64,000 nt of DNA from Saprospiraceae bacterium (GTDB lineage Bacteria > Bacteroidota > Bacteroidia > Chitinophagales > Saprospiraceae): NCBI GenBank assembly GCA_028285085.1, contig JANQQI010000116.1:1-64000 (forward strand). Reading direction: 5' to 3'. The notes beneath the pieces are model-generated. The model was not told where the DNA came from. It saw only the letters and a list, made by a program, of their open reading frames with translations, and ran no database searches. Both the position numbers and the translations under genes were made by a program. This document shows positions 33,143 to 41,781 of this stretch, piece after piece (the stretch's first letter is position 1; each line of letters opens with the position of its first letter).

Positions 33143-33799
33143 CTAAGGTGCGAGACGCTCTATTGTCCAGCTCTGATCGGACTGCTGCGTATAGCGTAGG
33201 CGGTCATGCAAACGATTGCTACGGCCTTGCCAAAACTCAATCGATCGTGGAATCAGCCGAAAGCCTCCCCAATGATCCGGCAGCGGAATAGCTGTGCCTT
33301 CGGGATACGTCTCTTGCAAATTACGGATACGTGTATCAATTTCCTCGCGGGACTGGATAATTTTGCTCTGAGGAGAAGCCCAGGCCCCGATTTGGCTGCC
33401 GTGGGGTCGACTTTGGAAATAGTCGAGTGATTCCTCTGCACTTACTTTTCTCACCAGCCCTTCAATGCGCACTTGCCGCTCCGCCTCTAACCAATTGAAA
33501 ACCATAGCTGCCTGAGGATTAAGCGCCAATTCCTTGCCTTTCTGACTATTGTAATTGGAATAAAAGACGAACCCTTTTTCATCAAAGCCCTTCAGCAGTA
33601 ATACCCTGGCGGAGGGCTTACCATCAAGCGTGCAAGTAGCTAAGATAAAAGCATTTGGCTCTAACACCTGGCGATCCACAGTTTCAGAAAACCACTTGGC
33701 AAATTGATCAATGGCGTTAGGTGCAGCAGTGGATGTATCCAGAGCATCTTGCTGATAGTCCCGGCGCATACTGGCCAGATTGGGTTGTTTTTGTTTCAT
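33143..33799 (-). CDS. pdxH: Pyridoxamine/pyridoxine 5'-phosphate oxidase
   Basis: 218 residues from ATG 33799 (MKQKQPNLASMRRDYQ); the upstream extension of the open frame to 33850 lacks conservation and is rejected. FMN-binding split-barrel features: ATCTLDGKPSARVLLLKGFD, FVFYSNYNSQKGKEL, VRIEGLV, SRPHGSQIGAWAS and the C-terminal WGGFRLIP...EFWQGRSNRLHDR. It oxidises PNP/PMP to PLP using FMN and O2 in the cytoplasm. First gene of a two-gene unit with DUF2339. Confidence 0.95.
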   Translation of the reverse strand: MKQKQPNLASMRRDYQQDALDTSTAAPNAIDQFAKWFSETVDRQVLEPNAFILATCTLDGKPSARVLLLKGFDEKGFVFYSNYNSQKGKELALNPQAAMVFNWLEAERQVRIEGLVRKVSAEESLDYFQSRPHGSQIGAWASPQSKIIQSREEIDTRIRNLQETYPEGTAIPLPDHWGGFRLIPRSIEFWQGRSNRLHDRLRYTQQSDQSWTIERLAP

Positions 33800-33872
33800 G
33801 ATGCTTAACACTATAAGACGGCAAAAATGGGTTGTTGATAAATCCGTCAAATGACTTATACATCGAAATTAT

Positions 33873-33905
33873 AAAAAAAAACCCTGTCAACTGGCATTGA
33901 CAGGG
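33873..33905 (-). terminator. Strong hairpin with minus-strand T-run (module A)
   Basis: CCCTGTCAA / TTGACAGGG with a 6-nt loop (33882-33905); on the minus strand it is followed by TTTTTTTTT. There is no annotated minus-strand gene directly upstream except the small ORF at 34028-34165, so what it terminates is open. Confidence 0.7.
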
Positions 33906-33939
33906 ACAAAACAAAAAACAAACACTATGAACAAACACT
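33903..33939 (+). repeat. 37-bp direct repeat, copy 1 (A-rich leader with MNKH start)
   Basis: GGGACAAAACAAAAAACAAA... ending in CTATGAACAAACACT. It is 36/37 identical to 34345-34381. On the plus strand it looks like an A-rich translation-initiation region; an ATG at 33927 opens a 21-codon frame (MNKHYFFREAKKSPERVGGI) that runs across the next hairpin. Confidence 0.7.
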
Positions 33940-33956
33940 ATTTTTTTAGGGAAGCG

Positions 33957-33983
33957 AAAAAGTCCCCCGAACGAGTCGGGGGA
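33957..33983 (-). terminator. G+C-rich hairpin, module B
   Basis: TCCCCCGA / TCGGGGGA with a 5-nt loop (33963-33983), minus-strand T-run CTTTTTC. It lies 45 bp past the stop of the small ORF 34028-34165 and could be its terminator. Confidence 0.55.
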
Positions 33984-34027
33984 ATCAATTGAAACATATA
34001 AAAAACACTCTACCCTTTCGTATTGAA

Positions 34028-34165
34028 TTATACGAGACACCAATAGCGTTTAGACGCAATAATTGGATCCGTATAATGCTGATTCGAAATGTTTGGCTGC
34101 CATTGAGACATAGGTTTAATACCTTCAATCATTTCAACCTCAGCTGACTCCGCGTGGGTTAGCAT
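34028..34165 (-). CDS. Putative 45-residue ORF in the hairpin-repeat region
   Basis: Reads MLTHAESAEVEMIEGIKPMS from ATG 34165 and ends ASKRYWCLV at TAA 34028. It has balanced, non-biased composition, acidic first half and aromatic/basic C-terminus, and is placed exactly between two minus-strand terminators (34325-34349 upstream, 33957-33983 downstream), as expected for a discrete small gene. An in-frame GTG start is possible 21 bp upstream (34186). No family or function is recognised; it could also be a degraded remnant or non-coding RNA. Confidence 0.3.
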   Translation of the reverse strand: MLTHAESAEVEMIEGIKPMSQWQPNISNQHYTDPIIASKRYWCLV

Positions 34166-34324
34166 GCTTAGCTTAACCAACTGCACCTAATGGTCACAGC
34201 TACCGGAGTAGATGTGGGGGTGGAGGATTTTACAATTAAGAGTTTAAATCAACAGGGGGAAGATCAAATGTCAATCGAGGGGTAATACTGTCGAGGATAA
34301 GTGTATCTGGAAGGGGGAAGAAAA

Positions 34325-34349
34325 AATTCCCCCGACTTTGCCGGGGGAC
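34325..34349 (-). terminator. G+C-rich hairpin, module C
   Basis: TCCCCCG / CGGGGGA with a 6-nt loop; read on the minus strand it is followed by AATTTTTTC. It directly abuts copy 2 of the 37-bp repeat, just as module A abuts copy 1. Confidence 0.55.
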
Positions 34350-34381
34350 AAAACAAAAAACAAAAACTATGAACAAACACT
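34345..34381 (+). repeat. 37-bp direct repeat, copy 2
   Basis: Differs from copy 1 (33903-33939) by one base. The ATG at 34369 opens only MNKHSP before a stop. Both copies begin inside the right arm of a GGG-ending hairpin, so the repeated unit is hairpin plus A-rich leader. Confidence 0.7.
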
Positions 34382-34389
34382 CACCCTAA

Positions 34390-34790
34390 ATATCTTCTAT
34401 GGGGAAAATATTATTTTGTTAGTGATTCAATATGAAACGGTTGTATGCTGAGTATGTTTCAATCGAAGATCTAACTTTGCTTTCAAAAGGGGGCGAATTG
34501 TAACGTTTTACATTGCTGTATTGAGCAATTACTAGGCCATAAATACTTTTTACCGGAATCAGAAATCTTGATTTGTGACATTAAAAAAGGTGGGTGTTGG
34601 GTAGAAAAATAGGTGGTAAAAGGGGGCTTAAGCAATCAGAACACTAGAATTTGCGGAATTTGTACTGTTTCAGCTAATTGTATGGCTTGTGACAGTATTA
34701 TTTTTTACACATTAAGATAAAAATTATTTAAAAAAATAAATTTTTATCACATTCCTATCTCCCTCCTTTTTATAACCCGTAAAGAAGAGT
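34390..34790. other. Gene-free A+T-rich intergenic stretch
   Basis: No ORF with coding character was found. It contains an inverted repeat GATAAAAATT ... AATTTTTATC at 34716-34748 and several GGGGG clusters. Its purpose is unknown; it may hold promoters for the hairpin-module region. Confidence 0.4.
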
Positions 34791-34826
34791 AAAAAAAACG
34801 GCCACATTCACCTTGAATGCAGCCGT
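34791..34826 (-). terminator. Terminator of the second RND efflux operon
   Basis: ACGGC..ATTCA / TGAAT..GCCGT stem, 22 bp past the RND stop, with eight T on the minus strand. Confidence 0.8.
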
Positions 34827-34848
34827 TCTTTTATAATGAAGAAACAGA

Positions 34849-37800
34849 TTATTCTGCTAATTCTACATCGGGTAGAATGTTTTGATCCGTTTTTGGTTTG
34901 CGACGTAAAGCACGCTTGAGTAGGTAACTTAACCAATACATCACCGGTACAACGACCAGCGTCAGGAAGGTGGCGAACACCAAACCGTAGATCACGGTCC
35001 AAGCCATTGGTCCCCAAATCGCGGTGTTATTACCACCGAGGAAATATTGTGGATCAAAGGCTGTGACGAGGGTGAAAAAGTTGATATTCAAACCAATTGC
35101 CAGAGGAATCAATCCCAAAACCGTCGTAATAGCCGTCAACAATACCGGACGTAGACGGGTAGCCCCTGCCTGAATAATGGCATCTTTGGCCACCTGGATG
35201 GGCAAGTCTGTATCTTTTTCCAGCTTGAGTTCTTCTCGCTTATTTTTTAATAAGAGTAGTATGTAATCGATCAATACGATCGCATTATTCACCACGACTC
35301 CGGCCAGTGAGATAATCCCGACTCCGGTAAAAATGACCGAGATGTCACGACCGGTAATAACGTAGCCAAGAAATACCCCGATGGTACTAAACAATACAGA
35401 CAGGATGATGATGAAAGGCGCTGAGATTGAGTTAAACTGAGCAACCAAGATGATAAAGATGGCGAATACCGCCACACCGAAGGCCGTCATTAGGAAGGCC
35501 ATATCTTCAGCTTGCTGCTGCTGCTCACCGGTAAACTCGTACTGAAAGCCTTGTGGCAGTTCGTAATTGGCCATGTAGCCTTCCAATTCGGTAATAATTT
35601 CATTGGCGTTGTAATCCCCTTCTACATTGGAGAAGATCGTAATGACACGGTCTAGATCTTTTCGCTTGATGGAGCTGTAAGTAGAAGAATAATCCACGTT
35701 GGCTACCGCCGAAATTGGTACTTGGCTGATGCGGCCGTTAGCTGGATTTCGGAAGGTGATTTTCTGATTCAACAGATTATCGACATTATTACGGTATCGC
35801 TCATCGAGGCGTACAAAAATGTCGTATTCATCCTCACCTAATTTGTATTTTGAAATCTCCTTACCATAAACGGCGGTACGTATAGCATCTGCGATACTAA
35901 AGGTCGAGACACCATAACGACGCGCTGCTTCCCGATCGATATTAACAACCAACTCGGGCTTCCCAATCTTCACATCCGCTTGGAGTTCTTCAACGCCAGG
36001 TACGTTTTTACTGTTGAGGAAGCTAATGACTTCTTCCGAGATCGTTGCCAGTTCATCAATGTTTTCACCGCTGATTTCCAAGTTGATGGGTTTACCTGTG
36101 GCGGGGCCATCGGCATTTTTCGCAACCGCGATTTGTACGCCTGGAATACCTTTGACGGCATCGCGCATTTTGTCCATCGCATCGTTTGAGGATAGGGTGC
36201 CGCGCTCCTTGTCAGGAACAAAGGACACCGTGACTCGCGCTTTATTTGGTGTTGTACCGGGCTCTGGTGGTCCATTCGGATCCGAAGTATTTTCGCCAAT
36301 TTGTACCAAAATCTCTTCGATAATCGGCTGGAATTCGCCCATTGCATCGGTGACTCGCGCTTCCAACTGCTTAACCACTTTATTAGTCGCTTCGATATCC
36401 GAGCCGATAGGGAGCTCAACAAAAGCATTGACATAAATTGGATCAGCCTGTGGGAAGAATTCGACTTTAGGCGGAAACACACTCAACAAACCAATTGCGA
36501 AGAATAATAGTAAGAAAGTACCGATAAATACGATGCCTGGTACAAATTTATATAGTGCACCACGGATAAAGCGATTATAAACGCGTTCGAGAAAAGGTAA
36601 AAAGCTATTTTGAAAAGCAAATGATGCCGGTCGTAGCAAGAAGAAGTTGATCAAGGTAATACCGATAATCCAGAGCATGGTATTTCGTAAGCCCATGACG
36701 CCCCCCAAGTGAGCCACCAGACCGATACCAACCATAATCAAGGTGGTAATCAGAATGTTGCGTGTTTTGCGCTTGCGATCGGCCTTGTCGTCCGCCCGCT
36801 CGTCTACTTTCATTAAACGCGAGGTAAATACAGGGTTAATGACCAAAGCCACAAAGAGCGAAGAGGTCAATACAATAATCAGCGTAATTGGCAGGTATTG
36901 CATAAATTCCCCTACGATCCCCGGCCAGAAAGCTAACGGTAAAAAGGCAGCCAGCGTGGTCGCCGTTGAAGCGATAATCGGCAGAGCAACCTCCCCCGTA
37001 GCGTACTTAGCGGAAAATTTACCCGTTTGGCCATTCTGCATATAGCGATAGATATTCTCGACTACTACAATGGCATTATCCACGAGTAGTCCGAGGGCCA
37101 GGATCAGTCCGAAGAGTACAACGATATTCATCGTGACGCCGGTCAGATTCAGAATCATGATCCCCATTAGCATCGACAGTGGAATCGCAAGCCCTACGAA
37201 AGAGGCATTACGTAGCCCCAAGAAGAATAGAAGGACGAGGACTACCAGAAGTACCCCGGAGATAATACTATTTTCAAGATTCGAGACCTGATCGCGAGTA
37301 TTGACCGACTGATCGTTGAACACACTAACGCGAATGCCTTCGGGTAAGACATCGCGCTGAGCGATTCTCACCACTTCCTTGATTTTATCTGAAGCGTCAA
37401 GGAGGTTTTCTCCTCGGCGCTTAATCACATCCAGCGAAATTACCGGAAAACCGGTAGAGCGGGCGATACTCGTGCGATCCTTATAACCAAAAGTAACGGT
37501 AGCAATGTCTTTGAGGAAAATCGGATTTTGATTTTCCGCTTTGACAATCATATCCTCGAGTTGCTTCATGTTTTTGAACTCCCCAACGACACGGATCGCC
37601 CGACGGAAGTCATCTCTTAGGATTTCTCCACCCGACATATTCATGTTTTCGGAGCGTACCGCATTTTCAATATCGGTGAAGCTCACTTCCATGGACTCCA
37701 TTTTTAGCAAATCCACATCGATTTTTACCTCGCGTTCGAGTGCGCCTTTTTGATCGACATCATTCACCTCATCAATATTCTCAATCTCATCTTCCAGATA

Positions 37801-38316
37801 GTCGGCGTATTCTTTAAGCTCATCGAGTGTATAATTACCACTGAGGTTGACCGTCATAATCGGAATATCCGATAGGTTAACATCCACTACGATTGGATCG
37901 GTTGGAAGGTCATTCGGAAGTTCACTTTTGGATTTATCGACGGCATCCTTCACTTTACGAAGTACTTCCTCGGTATCAAATTCGGTGTCGAATTCGGCAC
38001 TAATGGAAGAGAAGTCCTGCAATGAAGTCGATTTCACGGTTTTTAAACCCGAGATAGATTGTAGCTCCTTTTCAATCGGTCGTGTCACCAGGTTCTCAAT
38101 ATCCGAAGCGGAGTTACCAGGATAGGGGGTATTGATAAAAATGGTGGGAAAAACCGCCTCTGGGTATTGCTCCTTCGGCATAGCCTGATAGGACAAATAG
38201 CCAAAAAGGAGAATCATAATCGTGATCAGGAAAACACTCGTACCGTTGTTAACGGCCAAAGAGGTTAACCCAAACTCACGTAGTTTGTCCTTAGTTTTAT
38301 CGAAAAAATTATCCAT
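34849..38316 (-). CDS. RND efflux transporter permease (AcrB-like, long form)
   Basis: 1155 residues, about 100 longer than typical AcrB, mainly because of an extra membrane segment region between the two halves (about 505-560, MVGIGLVAHLGGVMGLRNTM). TM4 carries LGLLVDNAIVVVENIYRYM (single Asp followed by Asn). Two periplasmic loop regions contain the usual porter motifs. Its start overlaps the adaptor stop by 8 bp, so it is translationally coupled. Last gene of a TetR-TolC-adaptor-permease operon and followed by a terminator. Substrate unknown. Confidence 0.93.
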   Translation of the reverse strand: MDNFFDKTKDKLREFGLTSLAVNNGTSVFLITIMILLFGYLSYQAMPKEQYPEAVFPTIFINTPYPGNSASDIENLVTRPIEKELQSISGLKTVKSTSLQDFSSISAEFDTEFDTEEVLRKVKDAVDKSKSELPNDLPTDPIVVDVNLSDIPIMTVNLSGNYTLDELKEYADYLEDEIENIDEVNDVDQKGALEREVKIDVDLLKMESMEVSFTDIENAVRSENMNMSGGEILRDDFRRAIRVVGEFKNMKQLEDMIVKAENQNPIFLKDIATVTFGYKDRTSIARSTGFPVISLDVIKRRGENLLDASDKIKEVVRIAQRDVLPEGIRVSVFNDQSVNTRDQVSNLENSIISGVLLVVLVLLFFLGLRNASFVGLAIPLSMLMGIMILNLTGVTMNIVVLFGLILALGLLVDNAIVVVENIYRYMQNGQTGKFSAKYATGEVALPIIASTATTLAAFLPLAFWPGIVGEFMQYLPITLIIVLTSSLFVALVINPVFTSRLMKVDERADDKADRKRKTRNILITTLIMVGIGLVAHLGGVMGLRNTMLWIIGITLINFFLLRPASFAFQNSFLPFLERVYNRFIRGALYKFVPGIVFIGTFLLLFFAIGLLSVFPPKVEFFPQADPIYVNAFVELPIGSDIEATNKVVKQLEARVTDAMGEFQPIIEEILVQIGENTSDPNGPPEPGTTPNKARVTVSFVPDKERGTLSSNDAMDKMRDAVKGIPGVQIAVAKNADGPATGKPINLEISGENIDELATISEEVISFLNSKNVPGVEELQADVKIGKPELVVNIDREAARRYGVSTFSIADAIRTAVYGKEISKYKLGEDEYDIFVRLDERYRNNVDNLLNQKITFRNPANGRISQVPISAVANVDYSSTYSSIKRKDLDRVITIFSNVEGDYNANEIITELEGYMANYELPQGFQYEFTGEQQQQAEDMAFLMTAFGVAVFAIFIILVAQFNSISAPFIIILSVLFSTIGVFLGYVITGRDISVIFTGVGIISLAGVVVNNAIVLIDYILLLLKNKREELKLEKDTDLPIQVAKDAIIQAGATRLRPVLLTAITTVLGLIPLAIGLNINFFTLVTAFDPQYFLGGNNTAIWGPMAWTVIYGLVFATFLTLVVVPVMYWLSYLLKRALRRKPKTDQNILPDVELAE

Positions 38317-39475
38317 TATTATTTGCGGTTGTGGTGGTGTTCTGAACTTGGATTAACTCATTTTCGGCCAGGCTACGTGCGCCTTTTATAATCAACTCTT
38401 CGTCGCCTTTCAAGCCACTTTCCACGATAATTTTGCCCTCGGCACTTTCACCGGTGGTGATATAGGCTTTTTTCGCGAAAGTGCCTTTTTCTCCACTTGC
38501 TTTCACAAAGACGTAGGTTTTACCACCGACTTCCTGCTGCACCAGATCTTGGGAAATAATAATGACATCTTCTGCTTTGTAATCGTTGATGAGCATGACG
38601 GCCAGGAGATTTGGCTTCAAAATGCCTTTTGGATTTCTGAGCTCAACCTCAGCGGAGAAAGTACGGTTAGCTGGATTGATAGTACGACCAAGTAGACTAA
38701 CCTTAGCATTTTGCTCTTCGTTGATTGCTGGAAATTGTACCGTCACCTTGGATCCACGCTTCAGAACACTTAAATAACTTTCAGGAACGTCGGCTACGAC
38801 TTTGACTTTGTTCGTATTCAAAATCTGAACGATAGGCGCACCGGGGCCAGCCAGCTCACCAGATTTCAAAAACTTTTGGTCAACAACACCCGAGATAGGC
38901 GCGTATACGCTAGCTTTAGTCAACTGGAAGCGTACGGTTTCCAGGCTCTTTTCGAGGCGCTCCTTGTTATTCTTAGCTTGTAAGTATTGGATTTCAGAAC
39001 CGATGTTTTGATCCCAAAGACGCTTTTGCCGTTCGTAGACATCATCGGCTAAATCTAGGGATGTTTCCAATTCTGCGATCTGTTTATTCACCGATTCCAG
39101 ATCCGTAGTAGCGATAAGCTGACCACGGCTGACGCGTTGGCCTTCCTCTACTTTGACGCTAGTGAGACGGCCGCCGACTTCGCTGGTCGCCAGTACTACA
39201 TCGTCCGACTGAACACTGCCTTGTACTTCGACGTAGCGATAGAAATCATCACGTTGCACTGGGCTGGTGGTGACGAGTTTACGCTTTTCTTCGCGTTTAG
39301 GTTCGAGCCGCTGAATCGCAGCGTTGAGTGAATCAATTTCGGTGTTCAGTGCCTTGATGGCGGACTGCTTTTCTTTTAGTTGTCGTTTTAATCCTGCCAG
39401 GTCTTGTGGATTTTGCGGGCCACCGCCGCAGGCGGTGAGCAAGGCCAAGGTAAGAATGGGGACTAGGTATTTCAT
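38309..39475 (-). CDS. RND efflux periplasmic adaptor lipoprotein
   Basis: 388 residues. Lipobox LLTAC puts Cys at 16. An additional N-terminal coiled-coil (LKRQLKEKQSAIKALNTEID) precedes the first lipoyl half (VKVEEGQRVSRGQLIATTD), hairpin helices (about 130-180), second lipoyl half (VYAPISGVVDQKFLKSGE) and barrel domain. It is anchored in the inner membrane by lipid and links the permease (8-bp overlap) to the TolC protein. Confidence 0.92.
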   Translation of the reverse strand: MKYLVPILTLALLTACGGGPQNPQDLAGLKRQLKEKQSAIKALNTEIDSLNAAIQRLEPKREEKRKLVTTSPVQRDDFYRYVEVQGSVQSDDVVLATSEVGGRLTSVKVEEGQRVSRGQLIATTDLESVNKQIAELETSLDLADDVYERQKRLWDQNIGSEIQYLQAKNNKERLEKSLETVRFQLTKASVYAPISGVVDQKFLKSGELAGPGAPIVQILNTNKVKVVADVPESYLSVLKRGSKVTVQFPAINEEQNAKVSLLGRTINPANRTFSAEVELRNPKGILKPNLLAVMLINDYKAEDVIIISQDLVQQEVGGKTYVFVKASGEKGTFAKKAYITTGESAEGKIIVESGLKGDEELIIKGARSLAENELIQVQNTTTTANNNG

Positions 39476-39567
39476 TTTATTAAGGTATTAGACGAGTTTG
39501 ATGAGATAGTTTGATCTCGGACGACCTTTTTGGGCACATCCACGATCAGCTTGTATGTTTATTTTGA

Positions 39568-40896
39568 TTATTGATAACCGAGTGCTTTGTCCAGTGCCAT
39601 TTTGGCGACGAGTAAATCGTAGCGCGCCTGCACTTGATTCTGTTGCGTTTCGTAGAGACTCTGCTCGGCTTGCGTAATTTCCAGGCTGGAGCCTACGCCT
39701 TCGCGATATTTAATCTTCGTAGTCTCGTAAATGCGATTCGCCAAGGCCAAGTTGCGCTCCTGACTTTGGAAGCGTTCCAGCGCACTGAGATAGCTGGTAC
39801 GGGCGTTTGCTACTTCGAGACTGATACCGCGCTCGAGTTCACGTTGTTGATTGTTCAGAATATCTAGCTCTAACTTGGCCCGATTGATTTTCGCACGTTT
39901 CTCAAAACCATCGAAAATCGGCACATTTAATTGCAAGCCGACCACCGCCGTTGGAATCCAGAATGGATTATCAAACAGATTGTTACCTTGCGCGGATTGC
40001 TGGTAAGAACCAAATGCGGCGAGATTAGGCAAATAACCAGATTTATTGAACTGGATATTGAGTTCGTTCAACTGTCGCCCCATCTCCAGTACTTGATATT
40101 CCGGTCGCTTGAGGTAGCTGATTGGCGCGGTGAGCGCATCCTGAGAAGCGGGGGTGAATAGGGCATCGATATCGTCCGCAACCGTAATATCATCTTCCAA
40201 TGGAAAACCCATTTGGAATTTTAAGACGTTGAGGATGAGTTCTCTTTGTCGATCAATATTTTCGACCTCGGTACGTAGGTTAGCCAAAGACAATTCAAGG
40301 CGATCGACGTCGAGCTGCTCTACGAAGCCTTCGCGGTAGAGGGCCTGGGTTTCGTTATAAAGCTTCTCCAGGTTGCTAATGTTTTTTTCCAGCGTTTTTT
40401 TGCTTTCTACCAGGATTAAAGCTGGTAAATAGGCTTCAATAACTTGGTTTTTTACCTCATATTGCTGCTGAATCAACTCGTACTGGGCATACTGGCGGTA
40501 AGCTTTGGCCGCTTTTAGCCCGGTAAGATAACTCGCGTCGAAGAGCAGCATGCTCAGTTCGGCGGATACCGTTAAGTTGTTACGCGTACCAAATTGAATT
40601 TCGGCGAAATCACCCTCCGGAGCCGCAGGATCGAAAAACTGAGCCGGAACCAAGGAGTTGGGTAACTGAACAAAATATTGGTAATTCGCACCGGCGGAAA
40701 GCTGTGGCAAACCAATGGAACGGCGCTCAATAATTTGTTCCCCCGCATCTGAAATATTGATGCGGCTGTTTTTGATCGAAAGGTTGTTTTCTAAAGCATA
40801 ATTGACCGCTTCATCAAGCGTAAACGATTGAACATCCTGGGCCGTTGCGTAGAGGAGACCGCAACACCCCAGTAGGGTAATCATCAGGTGTTTCAT
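39568..40896 (-). CDS. TolC-family outer-membrane efflux protein
   Basis: 442 residues; signal peptide ends near ATAQ. TolC halves: FTLDEAVNYALENNLSIKNS, YLPALILVESKKTLEKNISN and the C-terminal GISLEVANARTSYLSALERF with KYREGVGSSLEITQAEQSLY. Its ATG overlaps the TetR stop (ATGA), so it is translationally coupled to the regulator. A 92-bp gap separates it from the adaptor gene. Confidence 0.92.
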   Translation of the reverse strand: MKHLMITLLGCCGLLYATAQDVQSFTLDEAVNYALENNLSIKNSRINISDAGEQIIERRSIGLPQLSAGANYQYFVQLPNSLVPAQFFDPAAPEGDFAEIQFGTRNNLTVSAELSMLLFDASYLTGLKAAKAYRQYAQYELIQQQYEVKNQVIEAYLPALILVESKKTLEKNISNLEKLYNETQALYREGFVEQLDVDRLELSLANLRTEVENIDRQRELILNVLKFQMGFPLEDDITVADDIDALFTPASQDALTAPISYLKRPEYQVLEMGRQLNELNIQFNKSGYLPNLAAFGSYQQSAQGNNLFDNPFWIPTAVVGLQLNVPIFDGFEKRAKINRAKLELDILNNQQRELERGISLEVANARTSYLSALERFQSQERNLALANRIYETTKIKYREGVGSSLEITQAEQSLYETQQNQVQARYDLLVAKMALDKALGYQ

Positions 40897-41525
40897 GATT
40901 TGTTTTTAGCATGTTTATCCAATAGCGCCAATCCCTTTGGAGAGGCAATGCCATGGATATGGTAATTAATATATTCTACAAATAGGTTTTCCTTATTATA
41001 CTGTTGTAGGGGAAATAGATCTTCGTCTACGATTAGAGAAGTCTTTCCTACATAGAGCTTGGCAATGATGTCAATATTGACATCATCCCGGTAAATACCC
41101 TGTCGAACGCCATCTTCTATATTCTTGTAAATCACTTCATAGATGTACTTCTGATGAAAGCGTTCCATACGTTCCCAACCTTTACGATAGTACTTCTGGA
41201 GATCATAGGTGACGGTGGGAGAAGTCTGTCTCAACATCTGTGTCACATGCTTGGTGATCATCAGTAATTCTTCAATGGCATCACCGGCAGCCTGTTGGAT
41301 GCGGCTGATTTCACGTTGTTCCTGCTCAAAATGATGTGCTAAAATCTGATTGATGAGGTCGGCTTTGTTTTCAACGAACTGGTAGAGCGTCTTTTTTGAA
41401 ATCCCCAATTCACGCGCGACATCATCCATCGTGATGCTCTTCAAACCATAGCGCATGAACAAGATCGCTGACTGCTGGATGATCTTGTTTTTGGTTTCTA
41501 ATTGTTCTTGCTGCTTACCTGACAA
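40893..41525 (-). CDS. TetR/AcrR-family regulator of the efflux operon
   Basis: 210 residues. HTH at about 15-60: IIQQSAILFMRYGLKSITMD then DVARELGISKKTLYQFVENK. The C-terminal ligand domain is helical. First gene of the operon with TolC (4-bp overlap), adaptor and RND permease; a perfect 9-bp inverted repeat lies 57-84 bp upstream, probably its own operator, so it should repress the whole operon until a pump substrate binds. Confidence 0.93.
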   Translation of the reverse strand: MSGKQQEQLETKNKIIQQSAILFMRYGLKSITMDDVARELGISKKTLYQFVENKADLINQILAHHFEQEQREISRIQQAAGDAIEELLMITKHVTQMLRQTSPTVTYDLQKYYRKGWERMERFHQKYIYEVIYKNIEDGVRQGIYRDDVNIDIIAKLYVGKTSLIVDEDLFPLQQYNKENLFVEYINYHIHGIASPKGLALLDKHAKNKS

Positions 41526-41581
41526 ATTAATTTTGTTTTGAGTGAATTAAGGTGCTGCAAATATACACCCGAAAAAACAAA

Positions 41582-41609
41582 GGAAACTTTTTTTAGTTCC
41601 AAAGTTTCC
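41582..41609. promoter_or_regulatory. Candidate operator of the efflux TetR
   Basis: GGAAACTTT / AAAGTTTCC are perfect 9-bp arms with a 10-bp spacer that itself contains AGTTCC, a further half-site. Located in the gap upstream of the TetR start; 28 bp overall, a usual TetR footprint. Confidence 0.6.
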
Positions 41610-41781
41610 AATGTTTTTTCCGTTTTAGGTCTAACGACAGATTTTCATAGACGAAGGAATAAGAATTGCTGATCAATGCATACCTTTTAGTCGACCAGTT
41701 TTGCGCGACACAATTTGTATCTCGTGAAGGTGGATTAGGTAAAAATGACTACTTTCGAATTAACATCTAAATCATTCGATT

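Noticed and set aside
36014-36436. 140-residue plus-strand open frame antisense to the RND permease
   Set aside because: Ser/Thr/Arg-biased antisense shadow of a conserved gene; no independent family features.
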